A DNA stretch of 61,191 bases from Phycisphaerales bacterium (lineage in GTDB: Bacteria; Planctomycetota; Phycisphaerae; Phycisphaerales; UBA1924). Location of the stretch: contig JABWBC010000004.1 of the NCBI GenBank assembly GCA_013360695.1, forward strand, positions 1-61,191. Direction: 5' to 3'. A model generated the notes under the pieces. The model was not told the origin of the DNA, searched no databases, and worked only from the letters and a program-made list of their open reading frames with translations. Position numbers and translations under genes: made by a program. Of this stretch, positions 25,049 through 33,861 are shown piece by piece (the first letter of the stretch is position 1; every line of letters starts with the position of its first letter).

Positions 25049-25789
25049 ATGTTGAAAGCGGGACTTGGAGTCGGCGCTTGCGCTGCCCTCGCGATGATGA
25101 TCGCGTCCGGCACCGCCAACGCCGAAATCGTCGGGTCTGCGTTGCGGATCACCGTGACCAGCCAGGCGATGGGAGAGGGCACCTTTGAGGTGTCCGAAAA
25201 GGACGGCTCGTGGAGCGGTGACACCTGGACGTGGCGCAGCGGTTCCGAAGGAATCGCCATCAAGAACGCCCAGGGCCAGACGCTCGCGACGCTCAGCAAC
25301 ACGACCATGCGCTACATCAGCGACCCGGTCGTCAGCCTGAGCTTCTCACTCATGGCCGGCGGCGCCGGCATCAACGCCAGCATCGCCTCCGGCCTGCTGT
25401 CGTTCCCGTCGATCCTTGCCGAAGGCAAGGCTTCGGCGGCGGTCACCGTCACCGATTCGGACGGCGATGGCGCCACGCTGACCGGCATGGCCAGCGGCGG
25501 CACCATGTATTCCGCGCACTACAACGGCTACCTCGGCGCGGGCACCACCTTCGCCTCGCTGGGCGGCGCTTCCCTGGTCGCCGGGGGGTGGGACTCCAAT
25601 TCCACCAGTGGCTCCCTGGGCTTCCTGCCCATCGGCGTCGTCGGCGACATGAGCTCGCAGTTTGCCTTCAGCCTGTCGCCCAACGACCAGGCCAGCGGCA
25701 CGAGCGTGTGGGTGACGCAGGAAATCCCGGCCCCGGGCGCTCTGGCCCTCCTGGGTGTCGCGGGCCTCGTCGCCCGTCGGCGTCGCTAA
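25049..25789 (+). CDS. Secreted PEP-CTERM-like protein (second of tandem pair)
   Basis: 246 residues and a paralogue of the preceding gene. Signal peptide ends near ANAE (about residue 25). The body keeps the DGSW, ASGLLSFPSI and AVTVTDSDGDGATLTG landmarks and the C-terminal anchor reads IPAPGALALLGVAGLVARRRR in outline. Here the sorting motif is P-A-P. Start ATG 25049 follows GAAGGGAGACAG. The protein has no recognised catalytic domain. Conservation of both gene body and leader suggests recent duplication of the full transcription unit. Confidence 0.82.
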   Translation: MLKAGLGVGACAALAMMIASGTANAEIVGSALRITVTSQAMGEGTFEVSEKDGSWSGDTWTWRSGSEGIAIKNAQGQTLATLSNTTMRYISDPVVSLSFSLMAGGAGINASIASGLLSFPSILAEGKASAAVTVTDSDGDGATLTGMASGGTMYSAHYNGYLGAGTTFASLGGASLVAGGWDSNSTSGSLGFLPIGVVGDMSSQFAFSLSPNDQASGTSVWVTQEIPAPGALALLGVAGLVARRRR

Positions 25790-25814
25790 GAGTACATTTC
25801 GTTCCTGAACCCTC

Positions 25815-25850
25815 AACGCCCTCGGGCCTTCCCGAGGGCGTTGTGTTTTT
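25815..25850 (+). terminator. Intrinsic terminator
   Basis: Twelve-bp stem AACGCCCTCGGG / CCCGAGGGCGTT (25815-25826 with 25831-25842), CCTT loop, tail GTGTTTTT. Confidence 0.9.
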
Positions 25851-25870
25851 GCGAGCAAATCAGCCGGGTT

Positions 25871-27325
25871 TCACGAGCGATCGGTGGGCTCTCCCAACTG
25901 CCCCTCGCGCGACGCGACCACCGTCGCCACCGCCACGTCGCCGGTGATGTTCACCACGGTGCGGCACATGTCCAGCACGCGATCGACCGCCAGCAGGATC
26001 GCGATCCCCTCGACCGGCACGTGCACTGCCTGGAGCACCATGACGATCAGCACGATGCTGGCGCCGGGCACCCCCGCCGTCCCGATCGCCGAGAGCGTCG
26101 ACATCACGACGATCGCGATCTGGTCGGTGATCGTGAGCGGCACGCCGAAGATCTGCGCCAGGAACGTGACCGCGACCGCCTGGTAGAGCGCCGTTCCGTT
26201 CATGTTCACGGTCGCGCCGAGCGGGCACACAAAGCTCGTGATCTCTTCCGACACGCCGAGGCGATCGCGCGAGCACTCCATCGTGACCGGGAGCGTGGCG
26301 TTGGAGCTCGAACTGGAGAACGCGACCAGCATCGCGGGCGACATCCCGCGATAGAAGCGCGACATCCCCACGCGGTCCGCGCTGCGCGTGCCGAGCTTCA
26401 GAAGAATGGGGTACACGACAAGCAGGACGATGGCAAGCCCCACGACCACACACACCGCGTAGACCCCCAGCGCCGCCAGCACGTCAAAGCCCGTGCCCGC
26501 GACGATCGGCGCCATCAACGCAAAGACCGCGTAGGGCGAGAGGTTCATCAGCCATCGGACGAACAGGAGGATCGCGTCGGCCAGCGCGTCGAGCACCGCC
26601 AGCACGGGCGCGGACTTGGCGCGCGGGAGGGCGGCCAGCCCGGCGCCGATCACGACCGCGATGAACACGACCTGCAGCATGTCCGTGTTGGCCATGGCCG
26701 CGATCGGGTTGTCGGGCACGATCGCGCCCGCCTGGTCCCAGAAGCTCTTGGCCTCGTTCGCGGCTCCCACACGTTTCTGGGCCTCCGCGGCCCGCTGCGA
26801 GACCAGCTTGGTCTTGGTCGCGTCGTCTACGAACGAGCCGGGCTTGACGACCCCCGAAATCCCGAGCCCGATGACGATCGAGGCGACCGTGGTCAGCACG
26901 AAGAGGAAGATCGTCCGCCCGCCGATCCGCCCCAGCTTTCGCGGGTCGCCGAGGCTCGCGACGCCCACGATCAGGGCGCACAGCGTGATGGGCACCGCGA
27001 TGAACTTCAGCGAGCTCATGAACAGCTTGCCCGCGAGCCAGTTGATCTTGATCGCCGCCTTGGCCGCGACCGCGGCGGCGCCCGCGTCCGAGTTGGCGTC
27101 GGAAGTCTTGCCCGCCAGATATGCCGCGGCGTCGTTCACTCCGATCGAGGCCCAGGTCTGGTCGCTCCAGAGGCGATTGAGCGCGACGCCCACCAGCACG
27201 CCCAGGCCCAGGCCGATCACGATCTTCCAGTGAAGCGCCAGACCGCGTTTCTCTTGATCGGCGCTGACGACGTTGCCGGGCTTGGTATCGGGATCTGTGC
27301 CGGGGCCGGTGTCGGGGCTGGTCAT
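25871..27325 (-). CDS. Dicarboxylate/amino acid:cation symporter (DAACS, GltP/DctA type)
   Basis: 484 residues. The family's ion- and substrate-binding segments are visible: SSSSNATLPVTMEC (reentrant loop 1), GATVNMNGTALYQAV (the NMDGT-like motif with Asn-Met-Asn) and GVPGASIVL (reentrant loop 2). A hydrophilic N-terminus of about 30 residues precedes the first helix, and an extra region around residues 185-215 rich in Ala/Lys is inserted relative to GltP. It should import C4-dicarboxylates or acidic amino acids with Na+ or H+. Asn replaces the usual Asp in NMDGT. Divergent from the ABC genes by 53 bases. Confidence 0.88.
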   Translation of the reverse strand: MTSPDTGPGTDPDTKPGNVVSADQEKRGLALHWKIVIGLGLGVLVGVALNRLWSDQTWASIGVNDAAAYLAGKTSDANSDAGAAAVAAKAAIKINWLAGKLFMSSLKFIAVPITLCALIVGVASLGDPRKLGRIGGRTIFLFVLTTVASIVIGLGISGVVKPGSFVDDATKTKLVSQRAAEAQKRVGAANEAKSFWDQAGAIVPDNPIAAMANTDMLQVVFIAVVIGAGLAALPRAKSAPVLAVLDALADAILLFVRWLMNLSPYAVFALMAPIVAGTGFDVLAALGVYAVCVVVGLAIVLLVVYPILLKLGTRSADRVGMSRFYRGMSPAMLVAFSSSSSNATLPVTMECSRDRLGVSEEITSFVCPLGATVNMNGTALYQAVAVTFLAQIFGVPLTITDQIAIVVMSTLSAIGTAGVPGASIVLIVMVLQAVHVPVEGIAILLAVDRVLDMCRTVVNITGDVAVATVVASREGQLGEPTDRS

Positions 27326-27378
27326 GTCGGCACCGTATTCGATCGCGTGCCGGTCTGCAATCGCGGTATCCTGCGAGG

Positions 27379-28272
27379 GTGATGCGACGTCGCTCGGCCA
27401 GTCCGTACCTCTTCCTGGCGTTCCCGGTCGCCATCCTGACGGTCTTCACCGTCGGCCCGACGCTGCTCGGGCTGGCGCTCGGGTTGTTCGACTGGAGCGG
27501 CTCCGGGCCGGCGCGGTTCGTGGGCCTCGGCAACTATCGCTCGCTGGTACACGACTCGCGCTTCTGGCCGGCCCTGCGCAACACCCTGGTGTTCGTGCTG
27601 CTGTCGGTGCCGCCGAGCGTTTTCGCGGGGTTCCTCCTGGCGACGATCGTGCAGGCGCGCTGGTTCGTGGGGCGCACGCTGGTGCGTACGGCCCTGTTCC
27701 TGCCCACGGTCGTTTCGATCATCGCGGTGGGGGTGGTGTGGCGCTGGCTCCTTGATTCCGCGGGCGGGCTCCTGCCCCGCGCGATCGTGGGCGTTGGCTT
27801 TGAGCGCTCCCCCGACTTTCTCCAGGGCGGGCCGATCGTTTCGTGGCTCCCGTGGCTTTCGTGGCCCATGGTCTCGCTGATCGTGATCCAGGTCTGGCGC
27901 ACCGCGGGCTATTGCATGGTGCTCTACCTCGCCGCGTTGTCGGGCGTCAACGAGAGCCTCTACGAAGCGGCGGAGGTCGACGGCGCGTCGCGCGTCGGCG
28001 TGCTGCGCAACGTGACCTGGCCCGAGGTCGCGCCCATGACCGCGTTCCTCATGGTCACCGGCGTGATCGGCGGCCTGCAGGTCTTCGACATCGTGTGGGC
28101 CATGACCAGCGCCACCGAGACCGACTCAACCGTCACCCTCAATCTCTACATCTTCCGCGAGTTCCAGCAGTCGCGCCTCGGCTATTCCGCCGCCATCGGG
28201 GGCGTGCTCTTCGCCCTGACCCTCGTCGCCACCATGCTCCAGCTCCGCGTGATGAGGAGAGACGCCGCGTGA
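27379..28272 (+). CDS. Sugar ABC transporter permease (UgpA/MalF type)
   Basis: 297 residues with about six transmembrane helices and the cytoplasmic EAA loop EAAEVDGASRVGVLRNVTWP near 193-212, which contacts the ATPase. FVGLGNYRSLVHD near 48 is typical of sugar-ABC permeases of the UgpA/MalF group. Start may be GTG 27379 or the ATG at 27382. It overlaps the next permease gene by GTGA (28269-28272). Substrate cannot be told; in this family it is usually an oligosaccharide or glycerol-phosphate. Confidence 0.9.
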   Translation: MMRRRSASPYLFLAFPVAILTVFTVGPTLLGLALGLFDWSGSGPARFVGLGNYRSLVHDSRFWPALRNTLVFVLLSVPPSVFAGFLLATIVQARWFVGRTLVRTALFLPTVVSIIAVGVVWRWLLDSAGGLLPRAIVGVGFERSPDFLQGGPIVSWLPWLSWPMVSLIVIQVWRTAGYCMVLYLAALSGVNESLYEAAEVDGASRVGVLRNVTWPEVAPMTAFLMVTGVIGGLQVFDIVWAMTSATETDSTVTLNLYIFREFQQSRLGYSAAIGGVLFALTLVATMLQLRVMRRDAA

Positions 28273-29132
28273 GCAGCCGCGCGCCCAGCATCGTCACTCG
28301 GCTGGCGGCCCACACGCTGGTGTACGCCGTCGCGGCGTCGATGCTCCTGCCGTTCCTGTGGATGGTGTCGACGGCCCTCAAGACCGACCTGCAGGCGCTC
28401 CCGCGCGAGGCCGCGGGCGAGAGCGTCACGTTCCTCCCGCCCGGCTGGCCCTGGGAATGGCGCTGGGGCAACTTCGCGGATGCGGCCCGCGCCGTCTCGC
28501 TGTGGGACTTCTACCAGAACAGCCTTGTGGCGGCGGCCCTTACCACGCTGGTCGCGGGTGTTCACAACGCGCTGGCGGGCTTTGCGCTTGCCAAGTTCAA
28601 GTTCCGCGGCGAGCGAGCGGTCTTCTGGCTCGTGATGTCGACCATGATGCTCCCGGTGCAGGTGTCCTTCATTTTCGCCTACATCGCGGCCGGGCGCCTC
28701 GGCATGGTCGACAACATCCAGGCCCTCGTCGTCCCCTTCGCGGCCAGCGGCTTTGGCATCTACTCGATGAAGCAGGCGATCGCGAGCGTCCCTGATTCGC
28801 TCCTCGAAGCCGGGCGATTGGACGGCATGAGTGATCTCGAACTCTTCTGGCACGTCGTCCGCCCGATCGCGTGGCCGACCATCGCGGCCCTGGGCATCTT
28901 CACGTTCGTCGCGTCGTGGAACTCGTTCTTCTGGCCCCTCGTCGTCGTCGACAGCGTTCATTCCAAGACGCTCCCCCTCGCGGTCGCGGAGCTCTCGGCG
29001 GGGCGATATGTGCAGAGCTGGCCGGTGCGCATGGCGGCCATGACGATCCTCACCCTGCCCCTGATCGTGGTGTTCATGATCTTCCAGCGGGCGTTCGTGC
29101 GCGGCGTGGCGATGGCCGCGGTGAAGGAGTAG
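28269..29132 (+). CDS. Sugar ABC transporter permease (UgpE/MalG type)
   Basis: 287 residues with six predicted helices. The EAA loop reads EAGRLDGMSDLELFWHVVRP near residue 184, followed by TFVASWNSFFWPLVVV, both typical of MalG/UgpE partners. GTG 28269 is taken as start because it overlaps the preceding stop and begins just before the first helix. Forms the membrane channel with the 27379 product. The binding-protein gene starts 2 bases after its stop, so the three are an operon; no ATPase gene is present. Confidence 0.9.
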   Translation: MSSRAPSIVTRLAAHTLVYAVAASMLLPFLWMVSTALKTDLQALPREAAGESVTFLPPGWPWEWRWGNFADAARAVSLWDFYQNSLVAAALTTLVAGVHNALAGFALAKFKFRGERAVFWLVMSTMMLPVQVSFIFAYIAAGRLGMVDNIQALVVPFAASGFGIYSMKQAIASVPDSLLEAGRLDGMSDLELFWHVVRPIAWPTIAALGIFTFVASWNSFFWPLVVVDSVHSKTLPLAVAELSAGRYVQSWPVRMAAMTILTLPLIVVFMIFQRAFVRGVAMAAVKE

Positions 29133-29134
29133 CC

Positions 29135-30610
29135 ATGCGAGCCGGGCACGCCATCGCGGTGTTCGTCGTCGTCGTGACGCTCGCGGCGCTCCTCTGGCCC
29201 TCGCGCGGCACGCTGTCGCCACGCCCGACCGTGCGCATCGCGGTGTGGGGCATGCCCTTTGAGGATCGCCTTTTCCGCGACCGCTACGCCAAGCGATACC
29301 AGGAACTGCGCCTCGAGCTCTTCATCGACTACGAGCGATACCACGACGAACTGCTCATGAAATACAACGCGTGGCACACGCGCGGGCGCGGCGCGGAGGT
29401 CATGCGCCTCCGCGTCACCGACTATCACGGCATGGTGGGACGCGGGATGCTCGAGCCGCTCTCGAAGTGGATCAACGACCCCGAGATCGGCCTCTCGAAG
29501 GCCCAGAAGGAAGCGATCCCGCCGCAGCTGCTCGCCGCGCTCACGATCGACGCCGAGGTGTACGCCCTCCCGCAGGACAACGCCCAGTTCGGGATGTTCA
29601 TCAACCGCGAGATTTTCCGCGGGCACAACGCCGAGCATCCGAAGGACGCGATCGAGATCCCCGGGCCCGATCACGACTGGACGTGGAGCGACCTGCGCGC
29701 CGCGGCGAAGAAGCTCACGCGCCGCGACGCCTCGGGCCGCGTCACGCAGCGCGGCCTGGACTTCACCGTCTGGTCGTGGCCTTTCATCAACTTCTTCAAG
29801 CAGGCCGGCGGCGAGCTCTGGTCGCCCGACGCCCTGACATGCACGATCGACTCGGACGCGGGCGTTGAGGCGCTCGCCTTCATGCGCGCCCTGCAGCGCG
29901 ACGACAAGTCGTTCGACCCCAACCTCGCCGGATACCTCTCGGCGACCGGGCCCGACGTGCTCTTCGCCGCGGGGCAGACCGCGATCTTCTTCGATGGTTC
30001 CTGGCGCATCCCGAACATCGAGAAGGTGAACCCGGGCCTGGATTTCTCGGTCGTGCATCTGCCGCGCGGGCGCGTGCCCGCCGTCGTGAGCGGGTGCGTC
30101 TGCTGGGGAATCTCGTCGAAGGCGGCGAACAAGCGCGAGGCGTGGCGGATGCTGTCGTGGCTGACCGACGAGCCTCAGGCCGCGGAGTACTGGGACACCC
30201 TGCGCGTCGCGCCGCCCGCGAATCTGGCGGTCATCAACTCCCCCGCGTTCCGCAGCGCCCGCGGCATCGAGAAGGTCTTCGGCCCGAGCGACGCCGTTCC
30301 GACGAACGTCCCCGATCGCTACGAAGTGCTCCCCATGAGCGAGGCGATGTTCGCGGATCGTGCCCAGTGGCTGCTCTACGCCAACACGCCGCACGCGCTG
30401 ACGGGCCGCCCGCCGGGATTCGTGCCCGTGAACCTGTACGAAACCGAGATGGAAGAGGAAGTGACGCGGATGCTCAACGAGTACCTGCGCGAGGGGAGCA
30501 CGCTGTCGGAGCGCGAGGCGCTCACGCGCGTGACGCGGAACATCCATCGGCTCATCGATCGTGATCGGAAGGCCAAGGGATTGCCGCCGGCCCGGCGAAG
30601 CGAGCCGTGA
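29135..30610 (+). CDS. Membrane-anchored sugar ABC substrate-binding protein
   Basis: 491 residues, similar in length to UgpB-type binding proteins. The lobe landmarks are VRIAVWGMPFEDR near 36, a conserved domain with VYALPQDNAQFGMFINREIF near 145, DWTWSDLRAAAKKL near 180 and GQTAIFFDGSWRI near 285. The N-terminus (MRAGHAIAVFVVVVTLAALL) is a hydrophobic helix without a lipobox or clear cleavage site, so the protein may stay membrane-anchored, unlike most lipoprotein or periplasmic binding proteins. Third gene of the importer operon. The ligand is not identifiable. Confidence 0.82.
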   Translation: MRAGHAIAVFVVVVTLAALLWPSRGTLSPRPTVRIAVWGMPFEDRLFRDRYAKRYQELRLELFIDYERYHDELLMKYNAWHTRGRGAEVMRLRVTDYHGMVGRGMLEPLSKWINDPEIGLSKAQKEAIPPQLLAALTIDAEVYALPQDNAQFGMFINREIFRGHNAEHPKDAIEIPGPDHDWTWSDLRAAAKKLTRRDASGRVTQRGLDFTVWSWPFINFFKQAGGELWSPDALTCTIDSDAGVEALAFMRALQRDDKSFDPNLAGYLSATGPDVLFAAGQTAIFFDGSWRIPNIEKVNPGLDFSVVHLPRGRVPAVVSGCVCWGISSKAANKREAWRMLSWLTDEPQAAEYWDTLRVAPPANLAVINSPAFRSARGIEKVFGPSDAVPTNVPDRYEVLPMSEAMFADRAQWLLYANTPHALTGRPPGFVPVNLYETEMEEEVTRMLNEYLREGSTLSEREALTRVTRNIHRLIDRDRKAKGLPPARRSEP

Positions 30611-30652
30611 GCTCTCGCGTGCTTCCGGGTTGGCAACGAGCGTGCGGCCCGC

Positions 30653-31975
30653 TCACGCCTTCTTCAGCACATCCAGCGCTCGGTAGCTTCCCTCGAGGAT
30701 CTTCTTCGAGTCGGCCTTGAGCCACTGCTCCAGGATCCCCGCGTAGACCTCGCGGAAGTCGATGCGGAACTTCAGGTCGCCGTCGTCCAGGTCCGTGAGC
30801 GACGGGTGATCGCCGTGCACGCCGGGCCTGAGCATCGGGCCGAACAGGAACATCGGGCCCGCCGTGCCGTGGTCCGTGCCCTGCGACGCGTTCTGCCCGA
30901 CGCGCCGCCCGAACTCCGAGAACGACATGGTCAGCACGCGGCCGTCGTTGCCCTGGCCTTTGAGGTCGTCGTAGAACGCCTTGACCGCCGACGAGAACTG
31001 ATTGAGCAGCTGCCCATGCCGGCCCTGCGCGCCGCCCTGGCCCGCGTGCGTGTCAAAGCCGCCCTGCGTCACGTAATACACGCGGGTCTTGAGCCCCGCC
31101 TTGATCATCGCCGCCACCATCATGAGCTGACGCCCCAGGTCGTTGCCCGGGTACGTCACGCTCGGGCGCACCGCGACCGCCTTGCGGATCATGTCGCTCG
31201 AGAGCTGCGCATCCAGCGCCGTCCGCATCAGGAACGCCGCGTTCGATTCGGCGTCCACCGCCTCGGCCGCTCCTGCGCGGTTGATCTTCTCGTACGGGTC
31301 CGACAGCGCGTTGTGGATCTCCTTGCCCGACCAGCGGAACAACTGCTCGTTCTCGAAGCTGATGGGCTTGACCATCCGCCCCTGGAGCGCCAGGGGCGCG
31401 CTGCGCCCGATCGCGATCGCGCCCATGCCGCCGTCCTGAGACGAATTCTGCTCTGGCTTCCCGCTTTCGCCCTTGCCCTGGCCGCAGCACTCGGAGTCGA
31501 AGTAGCGTCCCAGCCAGCCGTCGCCGGTGGCGGTGGTGTCGGCGGTGTGCCAGATGTCCATGGACTTGAAGTGCGAGCGGTTGGGGTTGGGATAGCCGAC
31601 GCCCTGGACGACGCTGGCCAGGCCGCTGTCATACATCTCGCGGATGCCCGTCATCTGCGGGTGGAGCCCGACGCCGTCCGAGCCCGAGAGCGCGAGGGCC
31701 TCGCGCTGCTGGACCGCGATGTTCTGGCGGACCTTGTAGTACTGCGCCGAGCCGTAGGGCACCACGGTGTTCAGGCCGTCGTTCCCGCCCGAGAGCTGGA
31801 CCACGACGAGGATGCGATCCTCTGGGATGCCCGGCGCCGACGACAGGCCGTGCATCGATTCGTGCATCGCCAGCGCCGAACGCTGCAGGAACGCGGGCGC
31901 GCACAGCGCGGCCGAGGCGAGCGTCAGCCCGGAGACGAACTCGCGACGCGTAAAGGCGGCAGGTTCACGGTTCAT
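30653..31975 (-). CDS. DUF1501 protein with Tat signal
   Basis: 440 residues. The Tat motif TRREFVSGLTLASAALC begins near residue 9. The DUF1501 domain is marked by ILVVVQLSGGNDGLNTVVPY near 54 and by MTFSEFGRR-type text (LTMSFSEFGRRVGQNASQGTDHG near 350) close to alkaline-phosphatase-like/sulfatase folds. DUF1501 proteins are abundant in planctomycetes and nearly always sit next to DUF1800 genes, as here: the partner starts 18 bases upstream. Exported function is unknown. Residues SECCGQGKGESGKPEQ hold an unusual charged insertion. Confidence 0.9.
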   Translation of the reverse strand: MNREPAAFTRREFVSGLTLASAALCAPAFLQRSALAMHESMHGLSSAPGIPEDRILVVVQLSGGNDGLNTVVPYGSAQYYKVRQNIAVQQREALALSGSDGVGLHPQMTGIREMYDSGLASVVQGVGYPNPNRSHFKSMDIWHTADTTATGDGWLGRYFDSECCGQGKGESGKPEQNSSQDGGMGAIAIGRSAPLALQGRMVKPISFENEQLFRWSGKEIHNALSDPYEKINRAGAAEAVDAESNAAFLMRTALDAQLSSDMIRKAVAVRPSVTYPGNDLGRQLMMVAAMIKAGLKTRVYYVTQGGFDTHAGQGGAQGRHGQLLNQFSSAVKAFYDDLKGQGNDGRVLTMSFSEFGRRVGQNASQGTDHGTAGPMFLFGPMLRPGVHGDHPSLTDLDDGDLKFRIDFREVYAGILEQWLKADSKKILEGSYRALDVLKKA

Positions 31976-31993
31976 GGTGCAAAGCTCCCAGGT

Positions 31994-33550
31994 TCAGCAC
32001 AACTGGTAATCCGGCATCGCGGTGATGAGCAACAGCAAGCCTGTCACAAGGTCGGGCGTCAGCGATCCGCCGCGCGAGTTCACGAACTCGATCAGCGGCT
32101 GGCGCGCGTACGACGCGTTGTGCCCCAGGCACAGCTTCAGCAGATAGTCGATCACGCGCCCCGGGTCCTGCGCCGCCGCGGCGTCGGCCTTCGTCAGCTC
32201 GTCGAGCAGCGGCATCGGATCATACTTCATCATGTCCGCCGTCGCGTCATAGCCCACCGGCTTCTTGCCCGTCAGCAGGTACGTCAGGATGTTCTGACGC
32301 ACGAACATCGTCGACGTGTTGACCCACGAGCGCCCGCCCTCCCAGCCCTTCACGCTCGGCGGGAACAGGATGTTCTGGCCCATCAGGTCCATCGCGTCGT
32401 TCAGGATCGAAAGATCGCGCGCCGGCGCGTTGAGCGAGCGGATCGCGCCCACGATCAGCACGGTCGGCGACTTGATCTGCTGGCCCATCAGCCGCGCCGA
32501 ATAGAAGTGCTCCGACAGGAACAACTGGCGCAGCGTCTCACGCAGGTCCCACCCCTTGGAGAGCGAGCCCGCCATCGTCCTCACCGCCTGCCCGGCCGCG
32601 GGGGGCAGCTCGCGATCGCTCATCCGCTCCGTCGGCGGCAATTCCTCGGCAAAGAAGCCGTACATCTTCCGCGCGATGAACATGGCGCACGCCGGCTGCG
32701 CCAGGATGATCCTGACGAAGTCCTCGCCGTTCCACTTCCCGGTCTTGCCCAGGATGGTCTTGGCCCCGTCGTCGTGATTGTTCTTCTGGAACTGGAAGGC
32801 GTCGTCCTGGAAGGTGTAGCCCGTGAGCGCCCGCGCCCCCTCCTTGATGTCCTTCTCGCCGTACGCCCCGATCCCCAGCGCGAACAACTCCATGATCTCG
32901 CGCGCCAGGTTCTCGTTGGGCTTGCCCTTGCGGCTGTCGTTGTTGTCGAGGTACGCCAGCATCGCCGGATCGCGGATGATCCCGAGCAAGAGCTGGTCGA
33001 ACTTGCCCACCGCGTGCGTGCGGAACAGCTCGTTCTGCAGAAACATGTGATAGCTGTTCTCGATCGTGCGATAGCTCGTCGCGAAGTGCCCGTGCCAGAA
33101 GAGTGTCATCTTCTCTTCCAGCGGTCGCGGCGTTTCCACCATCCGCTTCAGCCACCACTTCTGGACTTCTGCGATCTGACGCCGGTCCAGGCGTTCGCGC
33201 TCCTGACGCATCAGGCGCACCTTCGCCAGCGCGTCCTCGTCGCCCGCTTTCTGCGCCTCGCGGTACATCTGGCGTTGCTCGGCGCTGGGCGGCGCCATGA
33301 TGTCCCGATCGAACAGGTTCGCCTTGACCTTGTCGAACTCCACCTGCTCGGGGCTGAGCAGATAGTCGACCGCCTTGGTCGGACCCCATGACGCCAGCGT
33401 CTGGATCTGCTGTGGCGTTCCGCCAAACCCCGCTCGCCAAAGCAGGTGCCGCGCCTGCTCATACCCGAAGTCCTGCGGCTTGATCGGGCTCATGTTCGCG
33501 GTGCGAGACTTGGCGGTGGGTCCGGCGGGTGGCTGGATGGCGGACGGCAT
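31994..33550 (-). CDS. DUF1800 protein
   Basis: 518 residues. DUF1800 landmarks: HLLWRAGFGGTPQQIQTLAS near 35, MTLFWHGHFATS near 148, NENLAREIMELFALGIGAYGE near 214 and PPSVKGWEGGRSWVNTSTM near 395. The family is of unknown biochemistry and travels with DUF1501. There is no clear signal peptide from this start. ATG 33550 is chosen for the GGAGG five bases upstream; the frame is open for 44 more codons without family similarity. The pair forms a two-gene operon. Confidence 0.9.
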   Translation of the reverse strand: MPSAIQPPAGPTAKSRTANMSPIKPQDFGYEQARHLLWRAGFGGTPQQIQTLASWGPTKAVDYLLSPEQVEFDKVKANLFDRDIMAPPSAEQRQMYREAQKAGDEDALAKVRLMRQERERLDRRQIAEVQKWWLKRMVETPRPLEEKMTLFWHGHFATSYRTIENSYHMFLQNELFRTHAVGKFDQLLLGIIRDPAMLAYLDNNDSRKGKPNENLAREIMELFALGIGAYGEKDIKEGARALTGYTFQDDAFQFQKNNHDDGAKTILGKTGKWNGEDFVRIILAQPACAMFIARKMYGFFAEELPPTERMSDRELPPAAGQAVRTMAGSLSKGWDLRETLRQLFLSEHFYSARLMGQQIKSPTVLIVGAIRSLNAPARDLSILNDAMDLMGQNILFPPSVKGWEGGRSWVNTSTMFVRQNILTYLLTGKKPVGYDATADMMKYDPMPLLDELTKADAAAAQDPGRVIDYLLKLCLGHNASYARQPLIEFVNSRGGSLTPDLVTGLLLLITAMPDYQLC

Positions 33551-33861
33551 GACGACCTCCGGCGTGGTTGGACGCGCGTCGACGGCGACAAGTGCCAAAC
33601 GCCCGGCGACCCGGCGTATTGCCACTGCCTGGGGTGGCCCGGCATTGGGTGGCCGGGCGGTTCCCCGCCGGCTTTGGCCCAAGTCGGGTAGCCCGGTGGC
33701 CCGGCCCCGCCGCCACGTTCAATGACACTGGTCTATCGGACACAAGCCCAAAGCCACAAGTCTCTTTGGGGTCAATTCGGGGCGATTTCACGCGCCTAGG
33801 CCGGAAAGTGGCGTCAGCCCCGGTCGTCGTCGGGGCGATCAACGGAGCCGGGAGTTGGTTT
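33551..33861. other. 311-bp gene-free stretch with GGTGGCCCGG-type repeats
   Basis: No gene is seen between the heme A synthase stop and the DUF1800 start. Between about 33632 and 33706 there are four related, partly inverted copies of GGTGGCCCGGC-like words, able to fold. No T-tracted terminator is visible for the heme A synthase gene, and no confident promoter for DUF1800. Confidence 0.5.

Noticed and set aside
30606..30657. Inverted CGTGAGC/GCTCACG pair between convergent stops, as a shared terminator
   Set aside because: Seven-bp arms, 38-base loop and no T-tract on either strand; too weak.
30806..33391. 861-codon open frame on the plus strand across DUF1501/DUF1800
   Set aside because: Arg/His/Val-rich shadow with no domain; both minus-strand genes are clear.
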